A DNA stretch of 63,081 nt from Haloarchaeobius iranensis (GTDB lineage: Archaea; Halobacteriota; Halobacteria; Halobacteriales; Natrialbaceae), in assembly GCF_900103505.1 (NCBI RefSeq), contig NZ_FNIA01000019.1:1-63081 (forward strand). Reading direction: 5' to 3'. Positions 1-8,986 of this stretch are shown one piece after another. Both the position numbers and the translations under genes were made by a program. The stretch's first letter is position 1. The number at the start of each line of letters is the position of its first letter. Under the pieces are notes generated by a model. That model was not told the origin of the DNA, did not search any database, and worked only from the letters and a program-made list of their open reading frames with translations.

Positions 1-623
1 CCGACCGCGGGCTTCTCGATGATGTTCGCGAGGAACGCGCTCCCGCCGGTCTCGCGGTACGGACCGTACGCCACTGTGGGGCGGATGGCGACGTGGTCGA
101 CGCCGAACTCCTCGTTGTACACCCGGGCCTGGTGCTCGTTGTACTCCTTGGTCGCGCCGTACAGCGTGTCCGGATAGACCAGGTCGTCCTCGGTCACCCA
201 CCAGTCACTGCCGTCGTCGTAGTTCGCGGGCGGGGCGTACACCGCGGCGGAGGAGGCCCAGGCGACGCGCTCGACCTGGTCGTCGAGCGTGCGCGCGGCC
301 TCGAAGATGTTGTTCGTGCCCTCGATGTTCACCTGCATGGCGGCACGGGGGTTCGACTCGGCCGTGTTCGTCAACAGTGCGGCGAGGTGGACGATGTGGG
401 TCGTGTCGGTCTCGGCGACGGCGTTGACCACGTCGGTCGGGTCGCTCACGTCGCCCCGGCGGATCTCGACGTCCTCGGCGATGTCGAGCTTCTCCAGGAT
501 GCGCGGGTCCGTCGAGAGGTCGTAGGCCACCACGTCGTGGCCGTGGTCGACCAGGTCCTTCGCGACGTACGAACCGATGAAGCCGGTGCCACCGGTAACG
601 AGTACGGTATTGCTTTCTGGCAT
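1..623 (-). CDS. NAD-dependent epimerase/dehydratase (partial, 3' end outside window)
   Basis: Extended short-chain dehydrogenase/reductase of the sugar-nucleotide epimerase type. The protein starts MPESNTVLVTG and the Rossmann NAD-binding motif GGTGFIG lies at residues 11-17. An acidic GDVSD segment follows, and the catalytic YxxxK is read as Tyr155-Gly-Ala-Thr-Lys159 in LYGATKEYNE. At least 207 residues are present; the C-terminal substrate-binding part lies beyond the left edge, so the substrate (UDP-glucose, dTDP-sugar or other) cannot be decided. The ATG at 621-623 is the first good start and precedes the Rossmann fold by the usual few residues. The gene lies on the same strand as the two metabolic genes to its right but is separated from them. 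Confidence 0.9.
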   Translation of the reverse strand, partial: MPESNTVLVTGGTGFIGSYVAKDLVDHGHDVVAYDLSTDPRILEKLDIAEDVEIRRGDVSDPTDVVNAVAETDTTHIVHLAALLTNTAESNPRAAMQVNIEGTNNIFEAARTLDDQVERVAWASSAAVYAPPANYDDGSDWWVTEDDLVYPDTLYGATKEYNEHQARVYNEEFGVDHVAIRPTVAYGPYRETGGSAFLANIIEKPAV

Positions 624-681
624 CTCTTCTACCGAGACGCACGGTCGCAAAAAGCGTTGTGTTGCCAGCGGCTCGTGACGG

Positions 682-2394
682 TTACTCGTGGAGCCCGCCG
701 ACCTCGGCGTAGAACGACGACTGGAGGTGCTCGACCATGTCCGGTTCGCGGTCGATACGCACGTCGACGACCGTCGGGACGTCCGCCGCCTTCGCCTCTG
801 CGAGTCTGGCATCCAGGTCTGCGGGGTCGTCGACCCGCATCGCGTCCGCACCGAAGCCGGAGACGACAGCCGTGAAGTCGGTGTCGTGGAACTCGACGCC
901 GGGGATGGAGTCGTCCATCTGCCGGACCATCCCGAGGCTCGTGTCGTTGAGGACGACGAACGTCGGCGCGACGCCGTACTCGACGGCGGTCTCGACACAG
1001 GTCATCGTCATGGTGAAGCCACCGTCACCGGCGACTGCGACCACGTCCTTGTCGGTCGTGATGGCGGCAGAGACGCCGGCCGGACCGGCCCAGCCCATGC
1101 CGCCGACGCCACCGCTGCCGAAGTACGTCCGGACGGCGGGCGTCTGGAGGTAGTTGAGCAGCCAGAAGCGGTTGTTGCCGGAGTCCGCAGTGACGATCGT
1201 GTCCTCGTCGACGATATCGTCGATGGCGGCGACCGCACGCTGGGGCATGATGGGCGTGTCGTCGGACTCGCACTCGGGCACCGAGAAGTCCTCGCGTGCC
1301 TCGGCAGCACGGCCGAGCGCCCAGTCGGTCCCGCCACCGGATTCGACGGCGAGCGAGGCGAGGCTCTTCCCGGCGTCGCCGATGAGGCCGACGTCGGCGG
1401 GGTACACCCACCCGGCGTTGCGCGTGTCGATGTCCGCGTGGATGATGGTCTGCTCGTCGGGGCGGATGAACGACGCGGCCTGCCAGTTCGTGTCCATCGG
1501 GTTCATCCGGCAGCCGACGACGAGCAGCGTGTCGGCCTCGCTGACGACCTGGTTCGCGCCCTCGTGGCCGAACGAGCCGATGACGCCCGCGGCACGCTCG
1601 TGGGTCTCCGGAATCGTCGACTTCCCGAGGTACGAGGTGACGACGACAGCGTCGTAGGCGTCGGCGACGGCCTGCAGCTCGTCGTAGCACTGGGAGGAAT
1701 GGACACCGTTCCCGGCGACGATGACCGGTCGCTCGGCGCTCGAGAGGGCGTCTGCTGCCGCCCGAACGTCGGAATCCGTCGGCGCGGACTGCCAGTTCCT
1801 GGTCTGTCGTTCGGGCGACCAGACTGGCGGGGTCTCGTCCTCGGGGACCTCGCTGGTGACGGCGTCACCGTCGAGGATGACCGCGGTCGGACCGGGGCGA
1901 CCGGCGGTGGCGTGCTTGAACGAGAGCTGGAGGCTCCGGAGCGTCTCGTTCGGCGTCCGTGGGAACCACCACTCCTTGGTGATCCCGTCGAGGATCTTCG
2001 GGAGCGAGAACCCACCGTAGTCGCCGCGGGCCTGCTGGTACGGCGCGAGCGTGGAGTAGTCGCCGCGCTCGCTGGCCTCCGTGATGGCGACCATCGGCGA
2101 GGAGCCGAGACGGGCCTCCATCTGCCCGATTGCACCGATGCTTCCGACCCACGGCCCCTGCCCGGTGAACACGCCGGGGTCCTGGTGGTAGCGGCCGTAC
2201 ATCTCGGCCATCACGCTCGCCTCGCGTTCGTCGCGTGGCCGCACGACCTCGATATCCGAGTCGACGAGTGCTTCGAGTAGTTCGATGGCCCGGCCGCCGG
2301 GGTAGCCGAAGAGGTACTCTACGTCGAGATCTTCCAGCGTCTGTACGATCTGGTGGCTTACTGTCGTCATATCGATGGGCTCCGCTCCGGACAT
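682..2394 (-). CDS. Thiamine pyrophosphate-dependent 2-oxoacid decarboxylase / acetolactate synthase-like enzyme
   Basis: 570 aa, full length for the TPP-enzyme superfamily (acetolactate synthase, benzoylformate and other 2-oxoacid decarboxylases). The N-terminal PYR domain carries the cofactor-activating glutamate region DERE at about residues 55-58. A central NAD/FAD-like domain follows, then a PP domain with the TPP/Mg motif starting at Gly456-Asp457-Gly458 and closing with LND about 27 residues later. The start may be Met1 or Met9 (MTTVSHQ, ATG at 2368-2370). No regulatory small subunit is adjacent, which argues against a biosynthetic acetolactate synthase. With the downstream aldehyde dehydrogenase, a route from 2-oxoacid to aldehyde to carboxylic acid is a reasonable inference. 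The substrate is not readable from sequence. Confidence 0.85.
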   Translation of the reverse strand: MSGAEPIDMTTVSHQIVQTLEDLDVEYLFGYPGGRAIELLEALVDSDIEVVRPRDEREASVMAEMYGRYHQDPGVFTGQGPWVGSIGAIGQMEARLGSSPMVAITEASERGDYSTLAPYQQARGDYGGFSLPKILDGITKEWWFPRTPNETLRSLQLSFKHATAGRPGPTAVILDGDAVTSEVPEDETPPVWSPERQTRNWQSAPTDSDVRAAADALSSAERPVIVAGNGVHSSQCYDELQAVADAYDAVVVTSYLGKSTIPETHERAAGVIGSFGHEGANQVVSEADTLLVVGCRMNPMDTNWQAASFIRPDEQTIIHADIDTRNAGWVYPADVGLIGDAGKSLASLAVESGGGTDWALGRAAEAREDFSVPECESDDTPIMPQRAVAAIDDIVDEDTIVTADSGNNRFWLLNYLQTPAVRTYFGSGGVGGMGWAGPAGVSAAITTDKDVVAVAGDGGFTMTMTCVETAVEYGVAPTFVVLNDTSLGMVRQMDDSIPGVEFHDTDFTAVVSGFGADAMRVDDPADLDARLAEAKAADVPTVVDVRIDREPDMVEHLQSSFYAEVGGLHE

Positions 2395-2553
2395 CCCGCC
2401 GGGTCCGCGCGACAGCCCGCGGCACGGTGCACCGCTGGCTGGACCGTGGCCTGTCGGACGACTCGAACGGTGGTCCGGTAGTGACAGCAGCTTCCAGTGC
2501 GGTCGCCTTGGTTCTATCGGTGGGAGTGCGTGGCGGGAGCCGTCGGGGGACCC

Positions 2554-3915
2554 CTACTGGACCCAGAGCGTCTTCCGGTTGACGAACTCGCGGATGCCCT
2601 GCTTCGAGAGCTCCCGGCCGTAGCCGGAGGCCTTGATGCCGCCGAACGGAACACGGGGGTCCGACTTCACGAGCTCGTTGACGAAGACGGAGCCGGTCTC
2701 GAGTTGGCGACCGACCTGTTCGCCCCGGTCACGGTCCTCGGTCCAGACGCTCGCACCGAGGCCGAACCGTGAGTCGTTGGCGAGGTCGACGGCCTCCCGT
2801 TCGTCGTCGACGCCGAAAACCGCCGCAACGGGCCCGAACGTCTCCTCACAGGCGGCTGGGGCGCTCCGGGGCACGTCGGCGAGGACGGTCGGAGCGTAGT
2901 AGTGTCCGGTCCGGTCGAGCCGCTCACCGCCCAGTTCGAGCGACGCACCGGCCTCGATGCTCCCTTCGACCTGTTCGTGCAACTCGTCGACGAACTTGCC
3001 TTTCGCCAGCGGACCGATGTCGGTCTCCTCGGCGGCTGGGTCGCCGACGGTGAGCTCCGCGACGGCCGCCGTGAACCGGTCGACGAACTCGTCGTAGGCG
3101 TCATCGACGACGATGAAGCGCTTGGCCGCGATACACGACTGACCGGTGTTCATGTAGCGCGCGGTGACGGCGGTCTCGACTGCGGTGTCCAGGTCGGCGT
3201 CGTCCAGGACGAGGAACGGGCCACTGCCGCCGAGTTCGAGGACGGTCTTCTTGAGGTGGTAGCCGGCCGTCTCCGCGACCTTGCGTCCAGCGTACTCGCT
3301 GCCGGTGAGCGTGGCAGCCTTGACTCGGTCGTCGGCGAGCACCCGTTCGACGTCACTCGAACCGACGAGCAGCGTCGTGAACACGCCCTCGGGATAGCCG
3401 GCCTCCGCGAAGATCTCCTCGATGGCGAGGGCACATCCCGGGACGTTCGACGCGTGTTTGAGGAGCCCGACGTTCCCGGCCGTGAGTGTCGGCGCGGCGA
3501 ACCGGAACACCTGCCAGAAGGGGTAGTTCCAGGGCATCACCGCGAGGACGGCTCCGAGCGGTTCGTAGACCACCTTCGTGTCCGCCTCGGGGATGGTCGC
3601 GAGACGTTCGTCGGAGAGGTGCGCGGCGGCGTGTTCCGCGTAGTACTCACAGACCCAGGCGCACTTCTCGACCTCGCTCCTGGCCTCCGCTATCGGTTTG
3701 CCCATCTCGGTCGTGATGAGCCGGGCGTACTCCTCGGCGTTCTCACGGAGGACGGTCGCCACGTCGCCGAGTTTGGTCTGCCGTTCCTCGATAGGGCGAG
3801 CGCGCCAGTCCTCGAATGCAGTGGTCGCGCGTTCGAGGGCCTCGTCGATGTCGCCGTCCGAGTGTGACTCGTACTCACGGACCGGTCGCTCGGTTGCCGG
3901 GTTCGTACTCTGCAT
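2554..3915 (-). CDS. NAD(P)-dependent aldehyde dehydrogenase (succinate-semialdehyde dehydrogenase-like)
   Basis: 453 aa, the compact length seen in archaeal aldehyde/succinate-semialdehyde dehydrogenases. It contains MPWNYPFWQ, the catalytic glutamate region LELGGSGPF (Glu near 227), and the nucleophile Cys261 in [12 protein letters not shown]. It also has the C-terminal [12 protein letters not shown] signature. It oxidises an aldehyde to a carboxylate with NAD(P). It is transcribed toward the TPP-dependent enzyme, 159 bp away on the same strand, and shares a divergent intergenic region with the Liv transporter operon. It may therefore oxidise the aldehyde made by the decarboxylase. SSADH versus another aldehyde is not resolvable here. 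Confidence 0.9.
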   Translation of the reverse strand: MQSTNPATERPVREYESHSDGDIDEALERATTAFEDWRARPIEERQTKLGDVATVLRENAEEYARLITTEMGKPIAEARSEVEKCAWVCEYYAEHAAAHLSDERLATIPEADTKVVYEPLGAVLAVMPWNYPFWQVFRFAAPTLTAGNVGLLKHASNVPGCALAIEEIFAEAGYPEGVFTTLLVGSSDVERVLADDRVKAATLTGSEYAGRKVAETAGYHLKKTVLELGGSGPFLVLDDADLDTAVETAVTARYMNTGQSCIAAKRFIVVDDAYDEFVDRFTAAVAELTVGDPAAEETDIGPLAKGKFVDELHEQVEGSIEAGASLELGGERLDRTGHYYAPTVLADVPRSAPAACEETFGPVAAVFGVDDEREAVDLANDSRFGLGASVWTEDRDRGEQVGRQLETGSVFVNELVKSDPRVPFGGIKASGYGRELSKQGIREFVNRKTLWVQ

Positions 3916-4033
3916 GCCAGCCGAATTTCGGGGTGCCCAAGTTAGGTGTTTCTACCGAGGCAGTCCCGGTGCTCGCCCGATCCGGCCGCGGCGCACACGT
4001 CTCCGAGAGTAATAACCGACGGTTCGTCCAGAA

Positions 4034-4052
4034 ACACGTCCGTTCGACGTGT
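4034..4052. promoter_or_regulatory. Perfect 7-5-7 inverted repeat, candidate operator
   Basis: ACACGTC, five spacer bases (CGTTC), then GACGTGT form a perfect inverted repeat. It lies in the divergent gap between the aldehyde dehydrogenase and the Liv operon, 20-38 bp upstream of the Liv TATA box. Position and symmetry fit a regulator site; the regulator is unknown. Confidence 0.5.
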
Positions 4053-4070
4053 CAGGTTGGACGACCAAGA

Positions 4071-4079
4071 ATTTATAAT
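4071..4079 (+). promoter_or_regulatory. TATA box of the Liv operon
   Basis: TTTATAA at 4072-4078 lies 24-30 bp upstream of the ATG at 4102. This is the haloarchaeal geometry for a leaderless transcript starting at or next to the start codon. Confidence 0.6.
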
Positions 4080-4101
4080 GAATGAATAGAACAGTGCAGG
4101 T

Positions 4102-5373
4102 ATGGTTGAGATTGACAGACGGCGTTTACTCAAAGCAGCGTCAGCAACCGGCGTCGCAGGACTGACTGGATTGGCTGGTTGTCTCGGTGGTGGCGGTGGC
4201 GGCGCGGACAGTCTCTCGATCGGGGTCGTGACCGATACGTCCGGGCCCTACGCGCACCTCGGGAACTCTGTCATCCGCGGGATAAAGCTCGGGCTGGCCC
4301 AGTCACTCGACGCGGACACCGAGGGCCTCGCCGACTCGAACACCGTCGAAGGAAGCGGTATCACCGTCGAAATCCTCGCCGAGGACTCGGGGCTCGCAGC
4401 GGACACGGGTCGACAGAAGGCACGGAAGCTGGTCCAGAGCGACGAGGTCGACATCCTGCAGGGAAGCGTCTCGTCCTCGGTCGCGGCCGCCGTGCAGGAC
4501 GTCGCGACGGACGCGAGCACACCGATGTTCGTCGACACCGCGGCCGCGACGTCGCTGACGGGCGAGAACTGCAACAAGTACACGTTCCGGACCTCCCAGA
4601 CGACGTACCAGGACGCGCTGGCGGGTGGGCAGTACGCCGCCGAGAACCTCGGTTCGAGCTTCTACTTCGTCGGGGCCGACTACTCGTGGGGACACGACTC
4701 CGTCGCCCAGTGGAAGTCCGTCATCGAGGAGAACGGTGGGAGTGCCGCCGGTGAGTCCTTCGTCTCACCCGGCACGTCCAACTACACGCCGTATCTGCAG
4801 AACGCGGAGGAGAGCGGTGCGGACTCGATCGTCGTGGCACTCACCGGGACCGACGGCATCCGGTTCAGCCGGGACCTGGCCGACTTCGGTACGGACTTCG
4901 AGGTCACCGCGACCGGCGTGACGACCGTCCCGTGGATGCAGCAGGTCGGGACGGCTGCAACCGGGTTCAGCGGTATCCCGAAGTACTTCTGGCCGTTCCC
5001 GGACAACTCGACGAACGACTGGATCATCGAGCAGTACTCCAGCCAGTGGAACGCCGTGCCGTCCATCTTCACGGCGGGTGCCCACGCAGCGGGCTACGCC
5101 ATCGGTCAGGGGATGCAGTCCGCCGGCTCCAACGACGCGGACCCGCTCATCGAGCAGTGGCACGGGATGACCATCGAGAAGACCGCCCGCGGCGACGGTG
5201 CCTACACCATCCGCGAATGCGACCACCAGGCGGAGTTCCCGATGTACCTCGGTCACTTCGAGGAGACGTCCGGCGGCTCGATGGATGTTGAACCGGTCCT
5301 GGACGACACCTTCGAGGCAGAGTCGAGCATCCGCCCCTGCGGCGAGACCGGGTGTTCGGGCATCGAGCTGTGA
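4102..5373 (+). CDS. ABC transporter substrate-binding lipoprotein, branched-chain amino acid (LivK) type
   Basis: 423 aa. A Tat-type signal (DRRRLLK at residues 5-11) is followed by a hydrophobic stretch and a lipobox LAGC with the lipidated Cys at 27. The protein would be anchored outside the membrane after Tat export, as is usual in haloarchaea. The mature part is a type I periplasmic-binding fold (Peripla_BP_6) opening with LSIGVVTDTSGPYAHLG. It heads a five-gene operon (binding protein, two permeases, two ATPases) with overlapping genes. The family binds amino acids but also carboxylates, amides, urea and aromatic acids. Neighbouring enzymes suggest a carboxylate or amino-acid-derived substrate, by inference only. 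Confidence 0.92.
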   Translation: MVEIDRRRLLKAASATGVAGLTGLAGCLGGGGGGADSLSIGVVTDTSGPYAHLGNSVIRGIKLGLAQSLDADTEGLADSNTVEGSGITVEILAEDSGLAADTGRQKARKLVQSDEVDILQGSVSSSVAAAVQDVATDASTPMFVDTAAATSLTGENCNKYTFRTSQTTYQDALAGGQYAAENLGSSFYFVGADYSWGHDSVAQWKSVIEENGGSAAGESFVSPGTSNYTPYLQNAEESGADSIVVALTGTDGIRFSRDLADFGTDFEVTATGVTTVPWMQQVGTAATGFSGIPKYFWPFPDNSTNDWIIEQYSSQWNAVPSIFTAGAHAAGYAIGQGMQSAGSNDADPLIEQWHGMTIEKTARGDGAYTIRECDHQAEFPMYLGHFEETSGGSMDVEPVLDDTFEAESSIRPCGETGCSGIEL

Positions 5374-5378
5374 GCGCG

Positions 5379-6281
5379 ATGACGCCGCTGTCCGTGGGTC
5401 TCGGCGACCTCGCAACCACGTTCGTCAACGGCGTTTCGTACGGGATGATCCTCGTACTGGTAGCGCTCGGTCTCTCGCTCGTGTTCGGCCTGATGGGCGT
5501 GCTCAACTTCGCCCACGGCGCGTTGTTCATGCTCGGCGGCTACATCGGGCTGGCGGTGATGAAGCTCACGGGTGGGGGCATGACGGGCTTCGCGCTCGCA
5601 CTCGTCGTCGCGCCACTGGCCGTGGCCGCCATCGGTGCCGGACTCGAGCGGACGGTGTACAAGCCGCTGTACGAGACCGAGCCCATCTACCAGCTGCTGT
5701 TGACGTTCGGACTGGCGGTGGTCATCGAGGAGGCGGTCAAGTACATCTGGGGAGCGGCACCCCCCGGTGTCCCGCCCCGTCCGGCGGTGTTCGACGGGGC
5801 GGTCGTGTTCATGGGCATCAGCCTGCCGTACTACCGCGTGTTCACCATCCTGCTCGGCGTCGCGGTCGTCGCCGGGACGGCCCTGTTCCTCTCCCGAACC
5901 AGGTTCGGGCTCATCGTCCGGGCGGGGGTGTACAACACCGACAGAACGGCGACTCTCGGCCTGAACGTGGAACGCGCGTTCACGGCCGTGTTCGGGCTCG
6001 GGGCGTTCATCGCTGCCCTCGGTGGCGTCGTCTACATCTACCGAGCCATCGAGCCGAGCGTCGGAGCCTCGATAATCCTCCCGGCGTTCATCGTGGTCAT
6101 CGTCGGTGGCCTCGGCTCGTTCTGGGGCTCGGTCATCGCCGGGCTGCTCATCGGCGTCATCTGGCAGTTCGCCGCGGTGTACGCCCCCGTACCCGCTGGG
6201 ACGGTCATCTTCCTCGTGATGATTGCCGTCCTCCTGCTGCGGCCGCAGGGCCTCCTCGGCGAAGCGGAGGTGGAGGTATGA
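5379..6281 (+). CDS. livH: Branched-chain amino acid-type ABC transporter permease (LivH)
   Basis: About 300 aa, strongly hydrophobic, with the LivH signature region LGLSLVFGLMGVLNFAHGALFMLGGY near the N-terminus and a conserved C-terminal segment ending LLLRPQGLLGE. It is one of the two membrane subunits of the Liv-type importer. The ATG at 5379 lies 5 bases after the binding-protein stop. An alternative GTG at 5370 would give a 4-base GTGA overlap, as seen elsewhere in this operon, and cannot be excluded. Immediately followed by livM with an ATGA overlap. Confidence 0.9.
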   Translation: MTPLSVGLGDLATTFVNGVSYGMILVLVALGLSLVFGLMGVLNFAHGALFMLGGYIGLAVMKLTGGGMTGFALALVVAPLAVAAIGAGLERTVYKPLYETEPIYQLLLTFGLAVVIEEAVKYIWGAAPPGVPPRPAVFDGAVVFMGISLPYYRVFTILLGVAVVAGTALFLSRTRFGLIVRAGVYNTDRTATLGLNVERAFTAVFGLGAFIAALGGVVYIYRAIEPSVGASIILPAFIVVIVGGLGSFWGSVIAGLLIGVIWQFAAVYAPVPAGTVIFLVMIAVLLLRPQGLLGEAEVEV

Positions 6282-7387
6282 GCTACATCGAACGGTCGAA
6301 CGAGCTGTTCGAGTCGGTGAAGACGCCGTACATCGGAGCGGCCCTGCTCGCTCTCGTCGCGGTCTTCCCCCTCGTAGCGAACGCTATCGGGGGGCTGCCG
6401 TTCCTCACGAGCATCGCGATAGAGATGATGATATTCGCGGTGTTCGCGATGAGCTTCAACCTGCTCGTCGGCTACACCGGGTACGTGAGTTTCGGCCACA
6501 CGGTGTTCCTGGGGTCGGGTGCGTACATGACTGCGGTCCTGATGAAGAAGTTCAGCGTGCCGTTCATCGCTGCCGCACCAGCAGCGGTGATCGGGACCGG
6601 CCTGTTCGCCCTGGTCGTCGGTGCCATCGCCTTCCGACGGTCGGGCGTCTACTTCGCGATGATTACGCTCGGTGTCGCCCAGGTGTTCTACACGCTCTTC
6701 CAGAGCTGGAACTACGTGGGCGGGGACACCGGTATCATCATCGACCCGCCGGTCGTGTTCGGGTACGAGTTCAACCCGTTCGAACCGATGGGGTACTACT
6801 ACCTGGCACTCGCAACCGTGGTCGTCACGTACCTGTTCACGCGGTACCTGGTCAGGTCGCCGTTCGGCCACGTCCTGCAGGCGATCCGGGAGAACGAGGA
6901 GCGGGCCCGGGCGGTCGGCTACAGCGTCCGCACGTTCAAGCTCGCGGCGTTCTCCGTCTCCGGGGGACTGGCGGCCGTCTCCGGAGTGCTCTACGCGGCG
7001 TACTTCACGCAGGTCGCGCCGGGAAGTACGCTGTACTGGACCACCACCGGTGACGGGCTGTTCATGATACTCATCGGGGGCATGGGCACCCTCGTCGGGC
7101 CCATCATCGGCTCGGTGTTCGTCATCGGGACCCAGTACGCACTGTCGACGTACCTGGTCGACTTCATCCCCGAGGGTGCGCCGGCGCTCGTCGCACGGCT
7201 CCCCGAGCGGTGGCCGCTCCTGCTCGGGCTGTTGTTCATGCTGACCGTGCTTCGGTTCCGGAGCGGTATCGCCGGTGGGCTGGGCTTCTCGAGGGTCCGG
7301 TCCATCGACGACGTCCTGACCCGCGTGAGCGGGAGCGCAGAGACGGAGGAGCCGACCGTCAAGAGCGATGGAGGTGACGAGAGATGA
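6278..7387 (+). CDS. livM: Branched-chain amino acid-type ABC transporter permease (LivM)
   Basis: 369 aa with about ten hydrophobic segments. The LivM core is clear: FAMSFNLLVGYTGYVSFGH, the loop RSGVYFAMITLGVAQVF, and the cytoplasmic coupling segment RSPFGHVLQAIRENEERARAVGY (about 197-219), which contacts the ATPase. The ATG at 6278 overlaps the livH stop by 4 bases (ATGA). The C-terminal 40 residues are a charged tail. Together with LivH it forms the transmembrane path of the importer. Confidence 0.92.
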   Translation: MSYIERSNELFESVKTPYIGAALLALVAVFPLVANAIGGLPFLTSIAIEMMIFAVFAMSFNLLVGYTGYVSFGHTVFLGSGAYMTAVLMKKFSVPFIAAAPAAVIGTGLFALVVGAIAFRRSGVYFAMITLGVAQVFYTLFQSWNYVGGDTGIIIDPPVVFGYEFNPFEPMGYYYLALATVVVTYLFTRYLVRSPFGHVLQAIRENEERARAVGYSVRTFKLAAFSVSGGLAAVSGVLYAAYFTQVAPGSTLYWTTTGDGLFMILIGGMGTLVGPIIGSVFVIGTQYALSTYLVDFIPEGAPALVARLPERWPLLLGLLFMLTVLRFRSGIAGGLGFSRVRSIDDVLTRVSGSAETEEPTVKSDGGDER

Positions 7388-8139
7388 CCGACGACCCAAT
7401 TGTCCGCTGTACCGACCTCAGGAAAGAGTTCGCGGCCGTCACGGCGGTCGACGACCTGACGATCGATATCCACGACGAGTTCACGAGCGTCATCGGACCG
7501 AACGGTGCCGGCAAGACGACGACGTTCAACCTGCTCGCGGGAACACTGTCACCGACGGCCGGACGCATGGAGCTGAACGGGACCGACGTGACGGCCAAGG
7601 GTCCCGAGAGCCGGGTCCATCACGGCCTCTCCCGCACGTACCAGATCACGAACCTCTTCGACGAGCTGCCGGCGTTCGAGAACGTCCGCCTCGCTGTCCA
7701 GGCCGTGAGTGACGTCCCGTACGCGAACGTCTTCGCGGACGCCCTCTCGGACCAGGAGATCAATCGGCGCACGACGGAGATACTGGACCTCGTCGGCTTC
7801 GAAGAGGACCGGACCACCGCCGCCGAGAACCTCTCGCAGGGGTACAAGCGCCTGCTCGAGATAGCCATCGCCCTCGCGCCGGAACCGGACGTCCTGTTGC
7901 TCGACGAGCCGACAGCGGGGCTCGCCGTCGACAAGAAGGAGCTCGTCTTCGACGTCGTCGGCGACCTCGCCGACGAGTACGCCGTCGTTCTCATCGAGCA
8001 CAAGCTCGACGTCGTGCGAGACATGTCGGACCGACTGGTGGTCATGCACAACGGCCAGGTGCTCGACTCCGGGCCACCGGAGGAGACGCTCTCGAATCCG
8101 GAGGTACAGGAGGCCTATCTGCGGGGGGTGACCTCGTGA
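7384..8139 (+). CDS. livG: Branched-chain amino acid-type ABC transporter ATP-binding protein (LivG)
   Basis: 251 aa ABC ATPase. Walker A is GPNGAGKTT (about residues 38-46), the Q-loop lies in SRTYQITNLF, the signature is LSQGYKR (Gln for the usual Gly), and Walker B is VLLLDEPTAGLA, followed by the switch histidine in LIEHKLD. LivG-type subunits carry the longer loop before the signature, seen here. The ATG overlaps the livM stop by 4 bases (ATGA at 7384-7387). Powers the importer with LivF. Confidence 0.93.
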   Translation: MTDDPIVRCTDLRKEFAAVTAVDDLTIDIHDEFTSVIGPNGAGKTTTFNLLAGTLSPTAGRMELNGTDVTAKGPESRVHHGLSRTYQITNLFDELPAFENVRLAVQAVSDVPYANVFADALSDQEINRRTTEILDLVGFEEDRTTAAENLSQGYKRLLEIAIALAPEPDVLLLDEPTAGLAVDKKELVFDVVGDLADEYAVVLIEHKLDVVRDMSDRLVVMHNGQVLDSGPPEETLSNPEVQEAYLRGVTS

Positions 8140-8861
8140 TGAGCGACCACCCGCTCCTCCAGCTCGACGACGTCCACGCCTACTACGGCGACCATCACGT
8201 GCTCGACGGCATCACGTTCGACGTCGACACCGACGAGGTCGTCGCGTATCTGGGCCGGAACGGCACCGGGAAGACGACGACGTACAAGCTCGTCACCGGT
8301 CTGCTCGAACCGCGCCGCGGGACGATAACGTACAAGGACGAGGTTATCAACGGGCAGGAACCCCACAAGATCGGCCGGAAGGGTGTCTCCTTCGTCACTG
8401 CCGACGAGAAGGTGTTCCCCCACCTGACGGTGCGCGAGAACATCCGACTCCCGACGCTCGAACGGGACGTCGAACCCGACTTCGAGTACCTGTACGAACT
8501 GTTCCCGGACCTCCGCGAGTACGAGCGCTCGCGGGCCGCCGACCTCTCCGGCGGCCAGCAGCAGATGGTCGCCATCGCCCAGGCGTTGGCGGCCGACCCG
8601 GACCTGCTCCTGCTCGACGAGCCGGTCCAGGGGCTCGCCGTGCAGTTCGTCGAGAAGGTGTCCTCGCTGCTCGACCGGCTCACGTCCGAACAGGACCTCG
8701 CGGTGATGATAATCGAGCACGACATCGACCTCGCGCTCGAGGTCGCGGACAGAGTGCTGGTGCTCGACGAGGGCCAGATAGTCTGGCAGGGGTCGAGCGA
8801 GGAGCTCGCGGAGAACGACGAAATCATCGACCGCTACATCGGCGTGCAGGGGTTCGCCTGA
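8139..8861 (+). CDS. livF: Branched-chain amino acid-type ABC transporter ATP-binding protein (LivF)
   Basis: 240 aa ABC ATPase. Walker A is GRNGTGKTTT, signature LSGGQQQM, Walker B LLLLDEPVQGLA and the switch His lies in IIEHDIDLAL. The ATG at 8139 shares one base with the livG stop (TGATG); a GTG at 8136 is an alternative. It is the second ATPase of the Liv-type importer and the last gene of the operon. The next gene starts 115 bp downstream behind a separate ribosome-binding site. Confidence 0.92.
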   Translation: MSDHPLLQLDDVHAYYGDHHVLDGITFDVDTDEVVAYLGRNGTGKTTTYKLVTGLLEPRRGTITYKDEVINGQEPHKIGRKGVSFVTADEKVFPHLTVRENIRLPTLERDVEPDFEYLYELFPDLREYERSRAADLSGGQQQMVAIAQALAADPDLLLLDEPVQGLAVQFVEKVSSLLDRLTSEQDLAVMIIEHDIDLALEVADRVLVLDEGQIVWQGSSEELAENDEIIDRYIGVQGFA

Positions 8862-8913
8862 GGGAACCAACCCCTGCCCGATACGAATCCACGACCAGGA
8901 CTCCAGTGCAATC

Positions 8914-8986
8914 GGAGGAAACCAACATGAACCAACACAGGACGAAGGCACTCCCCCCAAGTCAGGTGAGCACAGATGACGAATAG
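8914..8986 (+). other. Shine-Dalgarno plus 19-codon mini-ORF overlapping the next gene start
   Basis: GGAGG at 8914-8918 stands 8 bases before an ATG at 8927 that opens a 19-codon frame (MNQHRTKALPP...) ending at TAG 8984-8986. This overlaps the first codons of the following flavoprotein gene (ATG 8976) by 11 bases in another frame. It may be a leader peptide coupling translation, or chance. Confidence 0.3.

Noticed and set aside
688-2280. 530-codon plus-strand frame opposite the TPP enzyme
   Set aside because: Shadow of the real minus-strand gene; no motif and atypical composition.
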